A stretch of DNA of 64,000 bases from assembly GCA_030142905.1 (NCBI GenBank), contig JASJOG010000114.1, positions 558,001 to 622,000 on the forward strand, given 5' to 3'. The translations under genes were made by a program, and so were the position numbers. Positions 60,020 to 64,000 of this stretch are shown in pieces. Below the pieces are notes generated by a model. It was not told the DNA's origin, did no database searches, and saw nothing but the letters and a program-made list of their open reading frames with translations. Source of the stretch: Heliopora coerulea (Eukaryota; Cnidaria; Anthozoa; Scleralcyonacea; Helioporidae). Within the stretch, counting starts at the first letter, position 1. Each line of letters opens with the position of its first letter.

Positions 60020-60690
60020 TTTCTTGATAAGATTTTCTCACCATTCCCCAAACTTTCCGTTGCCTCTAAGAAAATTGTTTACTTTTGTCTTCCCAACACT
60101 GGTCAACATAGCCTCTAAATTCGCAATCAGATTTGGAAATTATGCTCCAGTGCTCTCCCTCACATTAACTTCCACTTTGTTTTCCATCCTTCTCTCCGAT
60201 TATCCCACAGGACAGAATTCCCCAGGCTTTGAGATCTCGTGTTGTTCATTGTATGTCAGCTGGACAGGTCAGCTTCTCCACACACGAATCTCAGAGCACT
60301 TGGGTATTTCTGCACTTACTAGCAAAAAACAAATCAATCCTCCTCCAACAAGCATCCTGTCACATGATTGTGACACTGGACACCCTATTTCACCTGATGC
60401 TTTCACCATCTTGTCTCCTTCCTTCAACTCAATCTATCACTTAATGCCAACATGGGCTCTTTTCCACTTTCTTTATTTTAAGACTTTCCATTTCTTGACA
60501 TTTCCACTACATTTCAGTCTGCTGTTTCCTTTTGTCTTTCCCACTTCCGTTCTTACGCGAATATCTCAATACACATGTAACATACCACTATAATATTTAT
60601 CACCTTGTAATATAATCTATTCATTCTCTGAGGATGTTGCGTGCAGCAATAAAATGTTAGAATTACACTATAAACCTTTAAATATGTTTT
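60020..60690 (+). mobile_element. GIY-YIG retroelement 3' fragment, right copy
   Basis: Plus-strand copy of the same fragment: PLRKLFTFVFPTLVNIASKF, LLHTRISEHLGISALT and SHDCDTGHPISPDAFTILSP blocks in shifting frames (an intact 189-codon reading runs 60024-60593). Its end (ATGTTAGAATTACACTATAAACCTTTAAATATG) mirrors the start of the left copy. A tail GTTTTTTGCTGGGCTTTATT follows. Confidence 0.6.
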
Positions 60691-60840
60691 TTGCTGGGCT
60701 TTATTATTTCTTTTTTGTTTACGATTCCTGCCTGGTTCCTCTGTCACCAATAATACAACATGGCTTCCAATGCCACATACAAGACAGACAATGGGGAATT
60801 TTCAGACAATGGCTGGGAGAAACTTTGACACAATATGGAT

Positions 60841-61163
60841 GAATTTTATGAGAATTTTAGAAAGGCTGAATTGAACAAAATAATGAAGCAAGCAGGTATT
60901 AGAACAGGGCTTGGATTATCATTGATTGTCTTGATAACCTCATTATTACTGACTCTCAAAAAGGCTGGAAGCGGATATAGTTGTTGTTAAACCATCAAAA
61001 AAAGGCTTCAAAACTAAAACCATCATTTACTGTCAAGACTGAACCAAGGTTTGAAATTAATAACATAGCCAAAAAGACAACAGGAGGGGGTTTAATATTC
61101 TCAGGAGACCATATATATTTAGTTGTAGGTAGGTTAATAATATATCTTGGAACCAGAAAATAA
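60841..61163 (+). pseudogene. E3 small membrane-protein remnant upstream of capsid remnant
   Basis: Plus-strand reading: a charged start (EFYENFRKAELNKIMKQAGI), a transmembrane stretch (GLGLSLIVLITSLLLTLKKAG) and a Lys-rich tail after a stop. By position before the capsid gene it could be the end of protein l, but no block matches. Low-confidence assignment. Confidence 0.3.
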
Positions 61164-61224
61164 AATATATATTATAATATATAAATATTAACAGAGAATA
61201 CATTAATACCCAAATAAATCAATT

Positions 61225-61740
61225 ATTGGGGGCAAGCGAACACACCACATTGTTACATTTAATCCTTCAACCGTAAATGCTGGTGAACAGTTATACATTA
61301 GAGTTCCAGCTTTATATAGAAATTACTGTCTTGTTCGACAAAGCTTGCATCTAGTTTTTGATTTAAAAGTCAGTAATACCAAGAATTATTTGAAAAATAA
61401 TTTAGCAAAACTTATTCAATCAAGATTGAAAATTCGTTATTTGGGGGAGACTATATACGATAATTCTAATTAATTTACTATTGAGACATGCAGAGGCCTT
61501 TGGCTTAGCAAGTTGCATAGAGAAGGTTTAGTCGAATATGGGATTGACAGCAAAAACCTGCAGAAGTTAATAAGTAAGGATGATTCAGGAGCTACATCAG
61601 GTAGTACTTTGAAAGTAGAAGATAAGCTAATGTTTGATATTTTCAGACCAACTATGTGATTAAAATTGTGTAAGGTTCTCGATAGTAATGGTTTGTCCTC
61701 ATACTATGATGAATAATTTGGAGTATTGTCAAGAATATTA
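61225..61740 (+). pseudogene. mcp: E3 major capsid protein, N-terminal half (decayed)
   Basis: Residues RTHHIVTFNPSTVNAGEQLY, a FDLKVSNTKNYLKNNLAKLI block, EYGIDSKNLQKLISKDDSG and ATSGSTLKVEDKLMFDIF follow the E1/E2 capsid order. Stops at about 61472 and 61660; similarity ends near 61740. This copy is distinct from E0's capsid, supporting E3 as another old Polinton. Confidence 0.75.
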
Positions 61741-63042
61741 CTGCCCAGCATATTATTATTAAGGGTGAAAAGGCCTCTATGCTAAAAAATTACCAATCAG
61801 AGAGCCAGATTTTTTGAATGGACCAATGGGAAGGGCGGATTTGGGATTAGCAATGGGGCAGGTGACCTCTAATTTTTCTATTGACTATTTATAAGCAAAT
61901 TTAAATGAGAAACCTGGTGAATGGGTGACCACTCCATGCAATTGCACGCTCACTCGGAAGCAAAGTAATGGTGAAGGTTCAGCGAAGTGAAAAGTTACCG
62001 TTGAAGAATTTCTCGAAGCTTCCCAACTGGTTTTTTGGATCATGTGGTCGATAGCGAAGTCGGTTAGGGATGATTTTCCACACACTTGTTCTTTTCATTG
62101 CCAGGAAGACTTCTGTGGAGTTAGTCTAGTCAATCCAAGGCAAAAACAGACTGAACTCACCACAAATTGCAACAGAAATGACTTTGGTACCATTTTTTAG
62201 CAAATTTTCTCTAGTTTAACATAGTCAAAATCAGCCTAAATCGGATGAGTGGATCATATCCAATTTTAAGTGAATGTGAAGCAAGGTTTGCATGTGGAAA
62301 ACGTCATTTTGTAGGTAGTTGTTAGCCATCATGAAGACTATTAACAACCCAGTGGATACAAAATGAATGTTTCAGAAGTACAAAATACATTTTGTGTACA
62401 TCAGTGACTTCAATTACTTTATTTTAGTAAGACATAAAAGTCATGCAGCTCAAATAGCAGTGGAAAATAAAAAATAATGACTTACCAATGTGCAAAAATC
62501 AGATGTGGTTTTATAGTAAGTGGTAATGATTTTCTTAATGTGTATTTTTTGGTACCTGCTATCTCAAAGATGATTATTTGGAAAATTTGAATAAATTTGA
62601 TGTTCTTGTATTGCATCATAAAACAAATAATTTGTCATTTTTTAAGTGTCACATAGGCAACAAAACAGTATGGATGTTACGATTATCTTCACTTATTTCT
62701 TTTCAGTCTCTAGTTCACCTTTTTCCTTTTTTTTTTAATTTTGATTCATTTTGCTTTTTCTGTAGCAGTCTAATTAATTGTGCTGGCTTACTGGTGGCTT
62801 ACTGCTGAAATGTCTCCATTTTATTTACTTTTTCAGGCCAGGTGGAGGTTGTGGTGGCAGTTGCAAATTAAGTTTCAGAAAATTTAATTTCTTTATGTTT
62901 TCAGGCAAGGTGGTGGTGGCAGTTGCAAAATAAGTTTCAGCAAATTTAATTTTTTTATGTTCTGTTGCTTTATGCTTGGTAAGCAGTAAACTTATTAGGC
63001 ATCACTAATTTGTTTTCAGGATGAATATTAAAAAATAACAAG
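61741..63042. other. No recognisable gene
   Basis: Past the capsid remnant the base composition changes. A TTTTCAGGCCAGGTGGAGGT / TTTTCAGGCAAGGTGGTGGT pair with the surrounding AAATTTAATTT(C/T)TTTATGTT block is repeated at 62832-62900 and 62902-62960 (period about 69 bp). The TTTTCAGG ends resemble 3' splice sites, so this may be the upstream intron of the gene at 63043. Confidence 0.35.
62832..62960 (+). repeat. About 69-bp tandem duplication
   Basis: TTTCAGGC(C/A)AGGTGG...GTGGCAGTTGCAAA(T/A)TAAGTTTCAG followed by (A/C)AAATTTAATTT, twice in tandem. Confidence 0.7.
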
Positions 63043-64000
63043 ATGGACATCTGTGTGTTCTGCAAAGAGTCATATGGAACAGAACCAGTAACAACTTTAA
63101 CAGCTAAAGGCTGTGAGGGAATTGCAAGAGCATGTGAACTTAGACAAGAAACTGTCACTGTTGTGCCTGGTCGAAGAGTGCATGTAAAATGCAGGAAAGC
63201 ATTTTGCTCTTGTACAAAATATGGTGAATCTTTAAGAAATGACACAATGAGGCTCTGTTGTCAGAATGACGACCACCTAGTACTCGTCAAAGTCTTGGAA
63301 CTCAATTTGAGTACAAAAACAACTGTTTATTTTGTGGACAACCTGACAAATACTTGGGCAAAAAACATTCTCATAAGTTAGTGCGTGTCAGAACTGACAA
63401 TTTCAAGGACAGTGTCGAGAAGGTTTGTAAGACCCGAAATGACTCTTTGGCAAATACTGTCCAAGGAAGGATTGAGTATGCTCCGGACTTGTGTGCAGCA
63501 CAAACTTCAGGACAGGCTTACAAATCCCTCAGCAGTTTATGTCAGAAGACATACCTCCAAAACGTGCAAAAAGAAGAAGACCCAAAGATTCTCTTAGGTG
63601 TGATGCTTTCATAGAAGTGGCTGATTATATTGCATCTCATGATGATGGGCAAACAACTGTCAACATGCTCATTGAAAAAATGAGAGTACCTACCACCTGA
63701 TGTTGAACCTTATGGGCTTACCCACATGAAAGCCAATATACTGGACCATTTTGGTGAAGAAGTAATAATCACTGAAATTAATGGCAAACCCAATGTACTT
63801 ACTTTCGACATACTGCCGAAGTTATTATCAGTGACTTCTATAATGAACCTAAGGCTAATGACACGGATACTGAAAAGCTAAAAATCATTGAAGCTGTGGC
63901 CAAACTCCTCAAAACTGATATTAAGTCAATTGAAAAACGGAATGATGTATATCCCGATATCTCACAGATGTCATCTGTGGAAAGTGCACTGCTATTTCTA
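63043..64000 (+). pseudogene. Repeat-family Cys/His protein, frameshifted, runs off the window
   Basis: Starts MDICVFCKESYG with a C-x2-C, continues KGCEGIARACELRQETVTVV, VPGRRVHVKCRKAFC, then in other frames KYLGKKHSHKLVRVRTDNFK, RNDSLANTVQGRIEYAPDL, NFRTGLQIPQQFMS, DDGQTTVNMLIEKM and, at the end, GLTHMKANILDHFGEEVIIT and INGKPNV. These blocks are consecutive, so this is one gene with about three frame breaks (near 63310, 63510, 63700). Such Cys-start proteins are abundant in invertebrate genomes and behave like a transposon-carried family. Function unknown. Confidence 0.5.

Noticed and set aside
60978..61163. TTGGG...L repeat at 61090 as a fibre shaft remnant
   Set aside because: Only one KTTGGGLIFSGD-like patch; too short to call a TGGTMTGD repeat.
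1..64000. tRNA or rRNA genes
   Set aside because: None seen by eye; no cloverleaf-like or rRNA-like blocks noticed on either strand.

Overview
This window looks like a transposon-packed stretch of an invertebrate animal genome. No ordinary host gene was recognised. Nearly everything belongs to Polintons (Mavericks), the large virus-like DNA transposons that encode a protein-primed DNA polymerase, a retrovirus-type integrase, capsid proteins and a packaging ATPase. Smaller transposons are nested inside them. The species cannot be named from the sequence; the metazoan families present (PIF/Harbinger with MADF-BESS, hAT/ZMYM1-like, GIY-YIG retroelement, piggyBac-like MITEs) fit many invertebrates.

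Layout. (1) E0, an old decayed Polinton, runs from the left edge to about 36.8 kb. Its polymerase gene is split into pieces at 372-1911, 5306-5954 and 25126-25745 by two PIF/Harbinger insertions (1-368 and 1912-5305, TTA target duplications) and by a younger Polinton. (2) E1, a young Polinton, is at 5955-25125 (19,171 bp), with AGTAG...CTACT ends, TIRs of about 0.55-0.6 kb and a perfect 6-bp target duplication TGTGAC. (3) The rest of E0 is at 25132-36763: BRO-N/nuclease, membrane proteins, fibre, integrase, capsid and ATPase remnants, plus MITEs. (4) E3, another decayed Polinton, is scattered over 37095-37990, 40562-40790 and 60841-61740. It is broken by a hAT-like gene (37995-39641), by E2 and by a pair of inverted GIY-YIG retroelement fragments. 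(5) E2 is a second young Polinton of the E1 family, inserted in opposite orientation at 40962-58946 (17,985 bp), with 413-417 bp TIRs and a perfect 6-bp duplication ATACAA. (6) An unrelated, frameshifted repeat-family gene runs off the right edge.

E1 and E2 share one gene plan. One arm carries the polymerase, two small proteins (one with SAP-like and NUMOD1-like parts), three small membrane proteins, two fibre-like proteins with phage-style TGGTMTGD repeats, a putative minor capsid protein and a conserved 424-506 aa protein. Transcribed divergently from a 18-28 bp gap is the other arm: chromodomain integrase, a hydrophobic minor virion-type protein, major capsid protein, packaging ATPase, a helical protein and an MGN-start (probably N-myristoylated) protein. 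No adenovirus-type maturation protease was found in either copy. Each copy carries several stops or frameshifts, mostly at different sites.

The most unusual signal is a set of very small DNA hairpins (arms of 4-7 bp, usually a 3-nt loop such as AAA, GAA, GGA or TNA) scattered through all three Polinton generations. Where E1 and E2 can be aligned by eye, ten gene indels coincide with these hairpins or the GC-rich tracts that carry them, and every net length is a multiple of three. They look like in-frame palindromic mini-insertions acquired while the genes were still under selection. Other patterns are a near-universal TAAATG start context and a 107-bp stem-loop module repeated six times at the element ends.
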